This document shows positions 18,106 through 24,325 of a stretch of 37,537 bases of DNA, in pieces. Both the position numbers and the translations under genes were made by a program. The notes below the pieces were generated by a model. The model ran no database searches, had not been told where the DNA came from, and saw only the letters and a list, made by a program, of their open reading frames with translations. Every line of letters starts with the position of its first letter. The stretch's first letter is position 1. Where the stretch lies: positions 1 through 37,537 of the IMG/VR virus record IMGVR_UViG_3300046346_000045. One strand, given 5' to 3'. Source of the DNA: a virus.

Positions 18106-18122
18106 GGTGTCATTTTGTCACC
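18106..18122. repeat. 17-bp inverted repeat, operator-like
   Basis: GGTGTCATTTTGTCACC has arms GGTG/CACC, extended to CGGTG/CACCG by the flanking bases, plus an inner CA/TG pair. It shares 13 of 17 positions with the palindrome at 18326-18342. It starts 3 nt after the stop of the last virion gene. Confidence 0.4.
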
Positions 18123-18201
18123 GTCTGAAATCAGTCGTACGATTTTTTCGTATAACTGAAAATAGTTCGCCAACTCATGGTAAAACTGGATAAAATAATA
18201 G

Positions 18202-18229
18202 GGGTGATTATAATATTAATCACCCTTTT
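18202..18229. terminator. Bidirectional Rho-independent terminator
   Basis: A perfect 9-bp stem (GGGTGATTA 18202-18210, TAATCACCC 18217-18225) with a 6-nt loop is followed by TTTT on the + strand. On the - strand it is followed by TATTATTTTAT. It would stop both the rightward fibre transcript and the leftward transcript from the 18-20 kb genes. Confidence 0.85.
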
Positions 18230-18325
18230 GATTGGATGCGAGTTATCTTAGTTGGTTAACCTATGTTTTGTTTTGAAATTGAGTTAGGAAAAGATAGAGT
18301 TAGCTGTGATGCTTTAATTTGAGGT

Positions 18326-18342
18326 GGTTACAATTTGTAACC
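18326..18342. repeat. 17-bp palindrome, operator-like
   Basis: GGTTACAATTTGTAACC is a perfect inverted repeat of 8 bp per arm around one central base. It lies 15 bp from the end of the leftward gene at 18357 and is related to 18106-18122 (consensus GGTnnCAnTTTGTnACC). It may be a protein binding site. It has no U-rich tail, so it is not a good terminator. Confidence 0.5.
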
Positions 18343-18356
18343 GGTTGAAACGATAT

Positions 18357-18578
18357 TTATTCGGATTGCGGAAAAGTCGCTATGCCTTCTTTTAGCTTTA
18401 AACCGATTTGGTGCAAAGTCTCATCAATCTGAACTATTGCTTCTTGAGTGTCCGTTAAAGTCTCAGCTATCTCATTTAATGAGTAAACCTGGTTTCTTGT
18501 TTCAAGAAGAACTTTTATTAATTCTTTCTGGAAAATCTCTTCAGACCAAGGCATAGCATCGATATCTTTCGCTTCCAT
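18357..18578 (-). CDS. Small helical protein, unknown
   Basis: The protein has 73 residues, mainly helical and acidic, with heptad-like spacing in ELIKVLLETRNQVYSLNEIA and the following segment, so it may self-associate by coiled coil. It has its own strong promoter (18614-18642) covered by tandem repeats, which suggests regulated expression. No family recognised. Confidence 0.6.
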   Translation of the reverse strand: MEAKDIDAMPWSEEIFQKELIKVLLETRNQVYSLNEIAETLTDTQEAIVQIDETLHQIGLKLKEGIATFPQSE

Positions 18579-18613
18579 GTGAAATACCTATAATTGAATT
18601 ACGATAGAAAGCC

Positions 18614-18642
18614 ATTATACAACATGTGCCTTTTAGTTACAA
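18614..18642 (-). promoter_or_regulatory. Sigma-70 promoter for the leftward gene at 18357-18578
   Basis: On the - strand, TTGTAA (18637-18642) is followed by a 17-bp spacer and a perfect TATAAT (18614-18619). It is overlapped by the tandem 26-bp repeats at 18621-18672. Confidence 0.75.
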
Positions 18643-18672
18643 GTTCAACATGTAAGCAATCCTTACAAGTTC
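18621..18672. repeat. Two tandem 26-bp repeats over a promoter (operator candidate)
   Basis: The unit is AACATGT-N9-TTACAAGTTC, seen at 18621-18646 and immediately again at 18647-18672. All 17 defined bases are identical and the N9 differ. The first copy covers the spacer and -35 of the leftward promoter; the second reaches into the 3' end of the gene at 18663. The spacing of about 2.5 helical turns suits cooperative repressor or activator binding. Confidence 0.6.
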
Positions 18673-18848
18673 AGTTCGTCGGGATTTCCGACACACTGGC
18701 ATTCATTTTCATGTTTAAATTTTAAATACTTAATCATAAAATCTATCTTAATCTCATCTTCTTGGGTTACTGCAGGGAATGTCATTTCTTCTCCGAACTG
18801 AGAGGCTAATTGAAGCAACCATTCAAGAGCTTCTTTTTCTTCTTTCAA
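18663..18848 (-). CDS. Small acidic protein, unknown (TTG start)
   Basis: The protein has 61 residues and is helical and acidic. It begins with TTG at 18848; an in-frame TGA two codons upstream excludes a longer start. A 9-codon ORF (MNRKGILDS) ends with its TGA overlapping this TTG, so translational coupling is possible. No family recognised. Confidence 0.5.
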   Translation of the reverse strand: MKEEKEALEWLLQLASQFGEEMTFPAVTQEDEIKIDFMIKYLKFKHENECQCVGNPDELNL

Positions 18849-18876
18849 CTGTCAAGGATTCCTTTACGGTTCATTT

Positions 18877-19194
18877 TTAATGAGATACTTCATCATCACC
18901 CTCGTATCTTTGAGATCCATCATATGCAATTATTTCTTCAAGGGTGGAAATTACTAAGCCAGCCTTCTCTAAATCTTGCCGTTGCATTTTTAAAGTTTGT
19001 TCAAAAATAGAATATAATGTTAATTTTGCTCTTCTAGCGTCTTCTTGGCAAAAATTTTTCTGTGTAGACTGTGCATGGTGCATAATATTTATAGCAATTT
19101 CATAAGTTGCAATAAAATTCTCAATACTAATCGCGGTCTTTCCATCTCCGCACGGCTGAGTTACGGTGAACCCTTTAAACTTCTTTTTTTTCAT
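18877..19194 (-). CDS. Small helical protein, unknown
   Basis: The protein has 105 residues. A lysine-rich start (MKKKKFKGFTV) is followed by two or three helices and an acidic tail. The start lies 2 nt after the stop of the preceding gene (TAATTATG), so it is part of a leftward operon. No motif recognised. Confidence 0.6.
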   Translation of the reverse strand: MKKKKFKGFTVTQPCGDGKTAISIENFIATYEIAINIMHHAQSTQKNFCQEDARRAKLTLYSIFEQTLKMQRQDLEKAGLVISTLEEIIAYDGSQRYEGDDEVSH

Positions 19195-19196
19195 AA

Positions 19197-19469
19197 TTAG
19201 TACTTCGTATCCAAGCTATTATATTTAATCTTAGACTTATCATATTCGATGGCATCTAAAATATTATCCATATCGCTTTTAAGAATATCCGATATTATAT
19301 TAATAATGAACGTACTTAATAAAAGCGCAACTATCATATAGCTATTCATTTCAAATGTACCATCGGTATAGCAATGCCACGTCCAACCGGAAATTACAGC
19401 TACAAAGATAAATCGGATTCTATTATTTAATTTAGAATAAAACCGGAGTTTATCTACCTTTTTAATCAT
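19197..19469 (-). CDS. Small membrane protein with two transmembrane helices
   Basis: From ATG 19469 the protein has 90 residues; an earlier in-frame ATG at 19490 would add 7. The 19469 start overlaps the TAA of the preceding gene closely (ATGATTAA) and looks translationally coupled. Hydrophobic segments lie at about 20-35 (RFIFVAVISGWTW) and 45-62 (MIVALLLSTFIINIISDIL). The tail is charged. Holin, immunity or superinfection-exclusion roles are possible; it follows the double-glycine peptide genes, so an immunity role deserves thought. Confidence 0.6.
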   Translation of the reverse strand: MIKKVDKLRFYSKLNNRIRFIFVAVISGWTWHCYTDGTFEMNSYMIVALLLSTFIINIISDILKSDMDNILDAIEYDKSKIKYNSLDTKY

Positions 19470-19770
19470 CGTCTCTGAGAGTAATATCATCGCATATAAT
19501 TCTTGAGTATCTGTTGTTCATTAATATTTTTGGGCATTCATCATTTTCATCCCATATTATATCCGGATGATCATAGAATCTTTCTATGGCTACATCTGTA
19601 TCTGGCATACAATAAGTTGAAATCCAATAATCTATATCATCTTCTTCCCAAAATCTTTGTCCATTGATGATCTTACAATTTTTCGGGTATTCCCAATTCT
19701 TAACGAATCGATACATTCCGTTCTTGTTTTGATCTATTTTTTTCTTAACTTCCTTTTTATCTAATAGCAT
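19462..19770 (-). CDS. AlpA/MerR-like winged-helix protein
   Basis: The protein has 102 residues. The first 50 follow the AlpA/excisionase pattern: LLDKKEVKKKI, a MYRFVKN recognition segment, EYPKNCKII, then QRFWEEDDIDYWI. Such proteins bind DNA as regulators or excision factors. The C-terminal half is acidic and unlike the family. It lies just downstream of a double-glycine peptide gene in the same operon, so it may regulate this cassette. There is no integrase to partner. Confidence 0.55.
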   Translation of the reverse strand: MLLDKKEVKKKIDQNKNGMYRFVKNWEYPKNCKIINGQRFWEEDDIDYWISTYCMPDTDVAIERFYDHPDIIWDENDECPKILMNNRYSRIICDDITLRDDD

Positions 19771-19792
19771 CCTGCTCTCGATTATTTATTAT

Positions 19793-20098
19793 CTATTTGC
19801 CATCGGACGTCCACATTTTATATGAGTCTGCGAAAATCATCGCATACATGGTCCCTACTCCGGCGTACGTTCCACCAGCAACACAACCGTAAATTCCGCC
19901 TGTTCGTGCTCCGTTTAGGCACCCGAAAAATGCGGCGTTGCCCATCAATATTGCCATTAACCCGTAATCAATTTGAGATCCAGTTGGAGGGGCCGAATCA
20001 ATTGGGCTATAAGGTAAATCACCCCAGGCTGGAATATCCGAAGACCATCTACCAGCTCCTGAAACCATAGAGCAAATATCGTTATTCAGTTTCTTCAT
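19793..20098 (-). CDS. Double-glycine-leader, bacteriocin/microcin-like peptide precursor
   Basis: The precursor has 101 residues. The leader MKKLNNDICSMVSGA fits the class II bacteriocin/microcin leader (hydrophobic positions spaced through a short helix, ending VSG-A/G), with cleavage expected after residue 15. The core of about 86 residues is Gly/Ala-rich and hydrophobic, with several GxxxG-type motifs (GGIYG, GGTYAGVG) and two Cys (about residues 59 and 71) that could form a disulfide. This resembles pore-forming class II peptides. AGGAAG precedes the ATG, inside the end of the upstream gene. No C39-peptidase transporter is in the window, so export would rely on the host. Confidence 0.7.
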   Translation of the reverse strand: MKKLNNDICSMVSGAGRWSSDIPAWGDLPYSPIDSAPPTGSQIDYGLMAILMGNAAFFGCLNGARTGGIYGCVAGGTYAGVGTMYAMIFADSYKMWTSDGK

Positions 20099-20453
20099 AA
20101 AGTCTTCCTTCTTTTACTTTTTCAACAACCTCTTCGTGCCCTTTTTCGGCTTCTTCCCATGTAACATATCGATCGCAATATGAGTCATGTAAATCTCCCT
20201 TAAACACCATAGTTTCAAAAAGAATAGGCGGCCCCATTCCCCAGTTATGGTCTCTTTCAAGAAAAACGGTTGAAACTACACAATCATCTACAACGGTTCT
20301 TCCTACAATCTTTAACTCCGGATGTTCCATATATTGCTTAGCATGTTCTAAGGTTTGCCCACGCTTTGGCACCTTCCCTTCAAGATAATAAGAGCTTGAA
20401 AGAATGCTCTCCGTAAAAACCTGTAATTTTTCTAATGCTTCTTCTGGACTCAT
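20082..20453 (-). CDS. Conserved-looking 123-aa protein between two leader peptides
   Basis: The acidic protein has 123 residues: a helical N-terminus, a central beta region (VSTVFLERDHNWGMGPP, ILFETMVF) and a helical end (TWEEAEKGHEEVVEKV). It looks like a small protein type I have seen in phages and bacteria without a known function. Its ATG overlaps the TGA of the upstream peptide gene (ATGA), and its 3' end overlaps the start of the next. Tight coupling to both peptide genes makes immunity or maturation a fair hypothesis, but its wide occurrence would argue against a dedicated role. Confidence 0.65.
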   Translation of the reverse strand: MSPEEALEKLQVFTESILSSSYYLEGKVPKRGQTLEHAKQYMEHPELKIVGRTVVDDCVVSTVFLERDHNWGMGPPILFETMVFKGDLHDSYCDRYVTWEEAEKGHEEVVEKVKEGRLYEETE

Positions 20454-20704
20454 CCTGTATACAACTCCGGATAAATGGTTTTCATAATCAGAGTGTAATG
20501 AGCATAGGCTAATAAGTCGCTTCGCATGCTATGGAAACTCTCTCCAGCATCAATACGCGCCTGGAGTTCCGGAGGGGTTGACCCATCAAATTGGGGGGTA
20601 AAAACGACGTAATTATAATTATTTATACTACTATAATCTTCACCTGACATTTTAAGCCCGGCACCTGATACATGGCTTAAATCTTCTTTATTTATTAACT
20701 TCAT
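20450..20704 (-). CDS. Double-glycine-leader peptide precursor
   Basis: The precursor has 84 residues. The leader MKLINKEDLSHVSGA matches that of the 19793-20098 product in length and pattern (Leu and Val spacing, VSG-A end). The core of about 69 residues is polar, with aromatic residues (SSINNYNYVVF) and a C-terminal amphipathic helix, and has no Cys. It is therefore not a classic pore-former; a signalling or two-component partner role is possible. AGGA precedes the ATG. It is the first gene of its operon, after a terminator. Confidence 0.65.
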   Translation of the reverse strand: MKLINKEDLSHVSGAGLKMSGEDYSSINNYNYVVFTPQFDGSTPPELQARIDAGESFHSMRSDLLAYAHYTLIMKTIYPELYTG

Positions 20705-20726
20705 GGATTATCCTTATTGTAAAATA

Positions 20727-20751
20727 AGGGGACATAAGTAGTGCGTCCCCT
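20727..20751 (-). terminator. Terminator/attenuator before the leader-peptide operon
   Basis: On the - strand a perfect 7-bp stem (AGGGGAC / GTCCCCT) with an 11-nt loop is followed by TATTTT. It separates the recombination operon from the peptide operon 23 nt before its first ATG. That close position would also suit attenuation. Confidence 0.65.
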
Positions 20752-20765
20752 CACAAAAAGATTAC

Positions 20766-20800
20766 CATTAAATAGCCAAAAAGATAATATTTATTTAATG
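20766..20800. repeat. 9-bp inverted repeat
   Basis: CATTAAATA (20766-20774) and TATTTAATG (20792-20800) are perfect inverse complements separated by 17 nt. They lie between the lipoprotein gene and the terminator at 20727. It could be a weak second terminator or an operator. Confidence 0.45.
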
Positions 20801-20811
20801 ATTTGGATAAC

Positions 20812-20976
20812 CTACTTTTTAGTAGCTATTTTGATCTCGTATTTCTGCCCATGACCCAGGTCGGGTCTATAGGTTACCTCTTTAGTGTACCCGGTATTTG
20901 AGCATCCGAAGAGCCAAGCCAATATGAACAGGATGCCAAGTAACTCTAAAAATGAGTAAGCGGTGTGTTTTTTCAT
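20812..20976 (-). CDS. Small lipoprotein, outer-spanin-like
   Basis: The 54-residue product starts at ATG 20976 with GGGG 6 nt upstream. A basic N-terminus (MKKH), a hydrophobic helix (FLELLGILFILAWL) and a lipobox LFGC with Cys25 form a lipoprotein signal peptide. Only about 30 mature residues follow. Short outer-membrane lipoproteins of this kind are the usual form of phage o-spanins, which fuse the envelope membranes during lysis. No inner partner is recognised beside it unless the 22-residue peptide upstream takes part. Confidence 0.7.
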   Translation of the reverse strand: MKKHTAYSFLELLGILFILAWLFGCSNTGYTKEVTYRPDLGHGQKYEIKIATKK

Positions 20977-20986
20977 TTAATTACCC

Positions 20987-21055
20987 CTATAAAAAAGCAA
21001 GAATAAGTACGTAAGCGACATACGCAATAAAGCACCAAAACATAATAGCAATCAT
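20987..21055 (-). CDS. 22-residue hydrophobic membrane peptide
   Basis: This micro-ORF starts 1 nt after the recT stop (TAGcATG) and ends 10 nt before the lipoprotein start. The product begins MIAIMFWCFIAYVAYV and is hydrophobic throughout, enough for one membrane span. The exact intergenic fit suggests it is translated. It could be a toxin-like or lysis-related peptide. Conservation would be the deciding evidence. Confidence 0.5.
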   Translation of the reverse strand: MIAIMFWCFIAYVAYVLILAFL

Positions 21056-21056
21056 G

Positions 21057-21881
21057 CTATTGCCCCATTCCAGCTAATTTATCGGCTAATCGGTCTGCCT
21101 GGCTAGCCTGCTTTTGCATTTCAAAGACATTAGTATCAATATTAGCCTCTACTAGCGCGGCTTTTCCAATTACATCTAGGTTCTGCCCGTCATATTCATG
21201 AGCTTCATCGAAAGATATTCCAGCATTTAAGTTAACTGAAGTAGGAGCAAGCTTCAAGATACGGCGAATAACCGTCTTTTGCGCCATTTGATCATAATCA
21301 GATATCCATGGTCCTTCATTTGGAGTTTTAGAGCGCGCTCGTACTTTTTCTATATCTTCAATATCCATGAAATCAAAATGTTTCTCTCCATCTTTCATGG
21401 TTACTATTGCGTAGTACCCTATTGCTTGACCTTTATTTCCTATTTTTCTTTTATGAATAATTAAATCTTTATTGCCAAGTTCAATTGAAAATTCATCGTT
21501 TCCATATACTGTAAATGCTTTTATTGTGGATATTACACCTGTTCTATATGCCATCTCTATCATACCTCTATACCCTAATTGGACTGTCAGTTTTGTAGTT
21601 CTTGTGTCTCCGTCCCACCTTGGAATTAGGTATACCATTCCGGCTATGCCTGGCTCGAGTCCCATCTGAGCGCAGGACATTATAGCACCACATATAGATT
21701 CAACGGTGCATTTATTTAATTTTTGGCTTTTTGATAACTCTACATAGAAAAGACGGATCAATCGCTTAGCGCACATTTCGTTTGGAACTATATTAGATAG
21801 GAGATCTTCCATCTTAACTAAAGTTCCATATGCTGGTATTACTATCTTTGTTGATACTTCATTTGTTGCTACTTCGTTCAT
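21057..21881 (-). CDS. recT: RecT-family single-strand annealing protein
   Basis: The protein has 274 residues. Typical RecT core segments are present: SICGAIMSCAQMGLEPG (about 62-78), a VYLIPR strand, KLTVQLGYRGMIEMAYRTG (about 95-115), and the downstream DYDQMAQKTVIRR helix (about 210). RecT coats and anneals single strands made by a partner exonuclease. Its start overlaps the stop of the YqaJ exonuclease gene by 4 nt, the usual recE/recT-type pair. They would drive recombination and concatemer formation during replication. Confidence 0.93.
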   Translation of the reverse strand: MNEVATNEVSTKIVIPAYGTLVKMEDLLSNIVPNEMCAKRLIRLFYVELSKSQKLNKCTVESICGAIMSCAQMGLEPGIAGMVYLIPRWDGDTRTTKLTVQLGYRGMIEMAYRTGVISTIKAFTVYGNDEFSIELGNKDLIIHKRKIGNKGQAIGYYAIVTMKDGEKHFDFMDIEDIEKVRARSKTPNEGPWISDYDQMAQKTVIRRILKLAPTSVNLNAGISFDEAHEYDGQNLDVIGKAALVEANIDTNVFEMQKQASQADRLADKLAGMGQ

Positions 21882-22810
21882 GTTACTTCTTGCCCTTCTT
21901 GTTGTTGTTTAAATATAAATCGTCGTGATGCTGCACCGGTTTTTACATACTTATTATGCAATTCTTCATTCTCTTCTTTGAATGCTTGCATATCAAATCT
22001 TCTGGATTCCGCAGCTTCTTTCCATGTAGCTGCTATTTTACCAGAGGTTGTTAGCAAAGTATCTTTTTGTCCCATATATATCTTAATTTTATCCTCTAAT
22101 TTATCCTTTAATTCAGAGGCTTTTTTGATAGATTCCCTAACATGGTTAAGTTTCTCTAGATTTTCCTCTATGTCATTATCAGCTGTCACCTGGTCTTCGA
22201 TAGAACGATACCCATAAAGACTCAAAACCTCCGCACCATTTGATGGCGTAGGAGCAATATTTTTAGTTACACACTTCCAAAATTCCCGATATTTCCTAAG
22301 CATCATTTCTTCTAATTTCGGATTGCGCTCTATCGTGTAATACCTGAAGTCATTACCTCGTATTAGAACTGCGACATGTGCTTTTTGAACGTTGGCAACC
22401 AGCATGTAATGAGATATCTGCAGAAGATAATGATCCGGAATTTGATTATGATTCGTTTGTCCCCATCCTTCATCATGAGATGCGGTTTTAGCTTCGAATA
22501 TTGCATCATCTCCGACTCTTCCATCTATATTCCCTGCTAAGTAGGGAATCTCAGGATGAACGATAAGGTTATTATCAATCGTTACCTTTAGTCCTGTTTC
22601 ATGCTCAAACCAAGCTTTTACCGCGGGCTCAAGAAAGTTTCCAGCTTTAATATAAGGATTATCCGAGATATCTTTTCGGTGGATTTGTCTTGTCTTTTCC
22701 TGCCAAAGTTGAACAATGTTTCCCCACGGAGATACACCGCAAATTACCGCGGCATCGCTGCCGCATATATAATTTAATCTCTCTTCTAATTGCTCTGACG
22801 TTAGGCTCAT
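21878..22810 (-). CDS. YqaJ-type (lambda-exo-like) 5'-3' exonuclease
   Basis: The protein has 310 residues. The PD-(D/E)xK catalytic set is visible: GSDAAVICGVSPW (17-29), E61 in FLEPAVKAWFE, D96 in GNIDGRV, E106-A-K108 in IFEAKTAS, and Q131 in YLLQISHY. It resects double-strand ends to give 3' tails for the RecT-like partner. The C-terminal third is a charged coiled coil. ATGA overlaps couple it to the genes on both sides. Confidence 0.93.
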   Translation of the reverse strand: MSLTSEQLEERLNYICGSDAAVICGVSPWGNIVQLWQEKTRQIHRKDISDNPYIKAGNFLEPAVKAWFEHETGLKVTIDNNLIVHPEIPYLAGNIDGRVGDDAIFEAKTASHDEGWGQTNHNQIPDHYLLQISHYMLVANVQKAHVAVLIRGNDFRYYTIERNPKLEEMMLRKYREFWKCVTKNIAPTPSNGAEVLSLYGYRSIEDQVTADNDIEENLEKLNHVRESIKKASELKDKLEDKIKIYMGQKDTLLTTSGKIAATWKEAAESRRFDMQAFKEENEELHNKYVKTGAASRRFIFKQQQEGQEVT

Positions 22811-22968
22811 CTAATACGCTCCGCAGCTGATGTGAAATCTTTCTTTATACAATGAAAAGCATGCTCTACCTTTTTAAAATCTTTATATACACCAAAAAGA
22901 ATTTGACATATTTTTTTAGAACAAAGATACAAACCTACACATGAAATTAAAAATAATATTGGTGCCAT
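22807..22968 (-). CDS. Small membrane-anchored protein upstream of the exonuclease
   Basis: The 53-residue product starts at ATG 22968 with GAGGG 4 nt upstream. Residues 3-28 are hydrophobic (ILFLISCVGLYLCSKKI); the rest is basic and helical. Its TGA overlaps the exonuclease ATG, so it is a real coupled gene. Function unknown. Confidence 0.6.
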   Translation of the reverse strand: MAPILFLISCVGLYLCSKKICQILFGVYKDFKKVEHAFHCIKKDFTSAAERIR

Positions 22969-22989
22969 TTTCCCTCTTCTCCTTTTGTT

Positions 22990-23091
22990 TTAATCTTCGT
23001 CATCATCTATATAATCTTCTTCTTCAAACCAAACGCAAATTCGGCTACAATCATTTTCTTCTGTATATTCATCATAATATTCCATACCCAT
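22990..23091 (-). CDS. 33-residue acidic protein, unknown
   Basis: The product starts at ATG 23091, overlapping the TAA of the upstream gene (TAATG) with GGAGGTGA 8 nt before. It is strongly acidic and aromatic (MEYYDEYTEENDC), ending in a run of Asp/Glu. Small acidic phage proteins of this kind often mimic DNA or bind nucleases, but nothing here proves that. Confidence 0.5.
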   Translation of the reverse strand: MGMEYYDEYTEENDCSRICVWFEEEDYIDDDED

Positions 23092-23231
23092 TATTCTTCA
23101 CCTCCGTTTGAATCGCCCATATCCATTAATTGACGATCGTCTTCCCTATCCTCGTACATAAAAAAGAAATTCAGCATCTCATTCTGATAGTCACTAATTC
23201 TTTGGTTTAACTCTGCCTGACTCGTATTCAT
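23091..23231 (-). CDS. Small acidic protein, first gene of the leftward recombination operon
   Basis: The 46-residue product starts at ATG 23231 (MNTSQAELNQRISDY) with GAGGG 9 nt upstream. A longer frame from 23300 is rejected because that ATG lies inside the promoter spacer. It is helical and acidic. No family recognised. Confidence 0.6.
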   Translation of the reverse strand: MNTSQAELNQRISDYQNEMLNFFFMYEDREDDRQLMDMGDSNGGEE

Positions 23232-23278
23232 CTTTCTGCCCTCATGATTTTGGTCTTCATTATTGTCGACCTGAAACA

Positions 23279-23307
23279 AGAATACATTGCCGCCATGCAT
23301 TTGTCAA
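23279..23307 (-). promoter_or_regulatory. Strong leftward early promoter
   Basis: On the - strand a perfect TTGACA (23302-23307) is followed by a 17-bp spacer and TATTCT (23279-23284). It should drive the genes from 23231 through the exonuclease and RecT-like genes to the lipoprotein. It stands back-to-back with a rightward promoter across an A/T-tract (23308-23340). Confidence 0.85.
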
Positions 23308-23332
23308 TATTTATTTTAAGAAAAAATATTTT

Positions 23333-23361
23333 TTGGTTTTTTTTACCTTACCTGCTATACT
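23333..23361 (+). promoter_or_regulatory. Rightward promoter for the gene at 23396
   Basis: An extended -10 (TGcTATACT, hexamer 23356-23361) and a weak -35 TTGGTT (23333-23338) lie 17 bp apart. It lies 35 nt before ATG 23396. Confidence 0.65.
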
Positions 23362-23395
23362 CCCTGCATTACATACACCAATTTTGGAGATAAAA

Positions 23396-23587
23396 ATGAA
23401 AACAGAAATGAAGAGCGTTAACTTTACCGTTCGCATGACAGAAAAAGATGTGGCAAAAATTAAGCGCATTTGCTATAGAGACGAGCTGAAACCTGGTGTT
23501 TTTGCTTATGCAGCAATCATGGATGGCGTGGAAAAGCTTATTGAGAGGCAGAAAATCCATGGCGTTCAATGCATGCAACCATTGTGA
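23396..23587 (+). CDS. Small basic protein, ribbon-helix-helix-like regulator candidate
   Basis: The product has 63 residues and starts at 23396 (GGAG 6 nt before), not at the upstream ATG 23333, which lies in the promoter. Residues 6-16 (KSVNFTVRMTE) look like the DNA-contacting strand of Arc/CopG-type proteins, followed by two helices (KDVAKIKRICYR and AYAAIMDGVEKLIE). Placed divergently from the leftward early promoter, it is a good candidate for a phage switch regulator. Fold assignment is by eye only. Confidence 0.55.
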   Translation: MKTEMKSVNFTVRMTEKDVAKIKRICYRDELKPGVFAYAAIMDGVEKLIERQKIHGVQCMQPL

Positions 23588-23793
23588 GAATTGGTCTCTA
23601 AGCCGAATTGATTGCTTCTGCAGGCGCATATAAGCCACTCTAAGGGCACGGAAAACATTTCCCCTGTGTCTAGGGTGAGCTCGAGGAAATCTTGCATCTC
23701 GCTTGATTGTATTTCGTAGGAATCAGGAGGCTCGTAGTATTCCTCTGACTCGAAGTCCTCTTTCTTGTCGCTTAGAAGTTTGAAAAATGACAT
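23566..23793 (-). CDS. Acidic protein, unknown; convergent overlap with the RHH-like gene
   Basis: The product has 75 residues from ATG 23793 (MSFFKLLSDKKEDF), chosen because GGAG lies 9 nt upstream; the frame extends five codons further to 23808. It is acidic, with a Tyr/Pro-rich stretch (EYYEPPDSYEIQ) and a C-terminal Cys/His group. Its 3' end overlaps the + gene by 22 bp, so the two transcripts could interfere. No family recognised. Confidence 0.5.
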   Translation of the reverse strand: MSFFKLLSDKKEDFESEEYYEPPDSYEIQSSEMQDFLELTLDTGEMFSVPLEWLICACRSNQFGLETNSHNGCMH

Positions 23794-23870
23794 ATAATTA
23801 CACTCCATGTGTTAGATACCATAAATTTAGTATTACACAGAAACGCAAAAATTAAATAGAAGGATAAAAA

Positions 23871-24323
23871 ATGAAAGATGACTCAAATGTGATCTCGTTA
23901 AACAAAAATAATCACGGATACAAAGTGAGCGAGGTTTCTTCGGGGGAGTTATTTTCTTTGGTAGTTTCTAAACTACAATTAGAATGGGGTCGTCATCCTG
24001 AAAAAAATGATATTGCACGATTTATTGGTCTGAATCGGAATCAGCTTAATTGCATGCTATTTTTTAATAACCAGCGCGGGCAGAAGGACGCTATGTTTAA
24101 GGATGCTATACCATTTTTGAAAATGGAATCATCCAAAATACACAAATTTTTACACAGTGCTCATAAGATTATAGATGAGAAACAAAATTATATTAGACTT
24201 TTAGATTTTGTTGGTTACTTTAGAAGTGAAAGGTATAGAAAAATTCGAGAGGATCCGGAATGGTATGGTTCTTTTATGACTTTTGAACAGGAAGAACAGT
24301 TTAAAGAATTGATGAGGTATTGA
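23871..24323 (+). CDS. HTH-like protein, unknown
   Basis: The product has 150 residues and is basic and helical. The segment ELFSLVVSKLQLEWGR followed by PEKNDIARFIGLNRNQL reads like a helix-turn-helix (about 30-65). The C-terminal half has two long helices. GAAGGA lies before the ATG. It begins the rightward run leading to the replication initiator and may be a regulator or replication accessory. Confidence 0.55.
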   Translation: MKDDSNVISLNKNNHGYKVSEVSSGELFSLVVSKLQLEWGRHPEKNDIARFIGLNRNQLNCMLFFNNQRGQKDAMFKDAIPFLKMESSKIHKFLHSAHKIIDEKQNYIRLLDFVGYFRSERYRKIREDPEWYGSFMTFEQEEQFKELMRY

Positions 24324-24325
24324 AA

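Noticed and set aside
23232-23300. Upstream start at 23300 for the leftward gene
   Set aside because: The ATG lies between the -35 and -10 of a strong promoter, so it cannot be in the mRNA.
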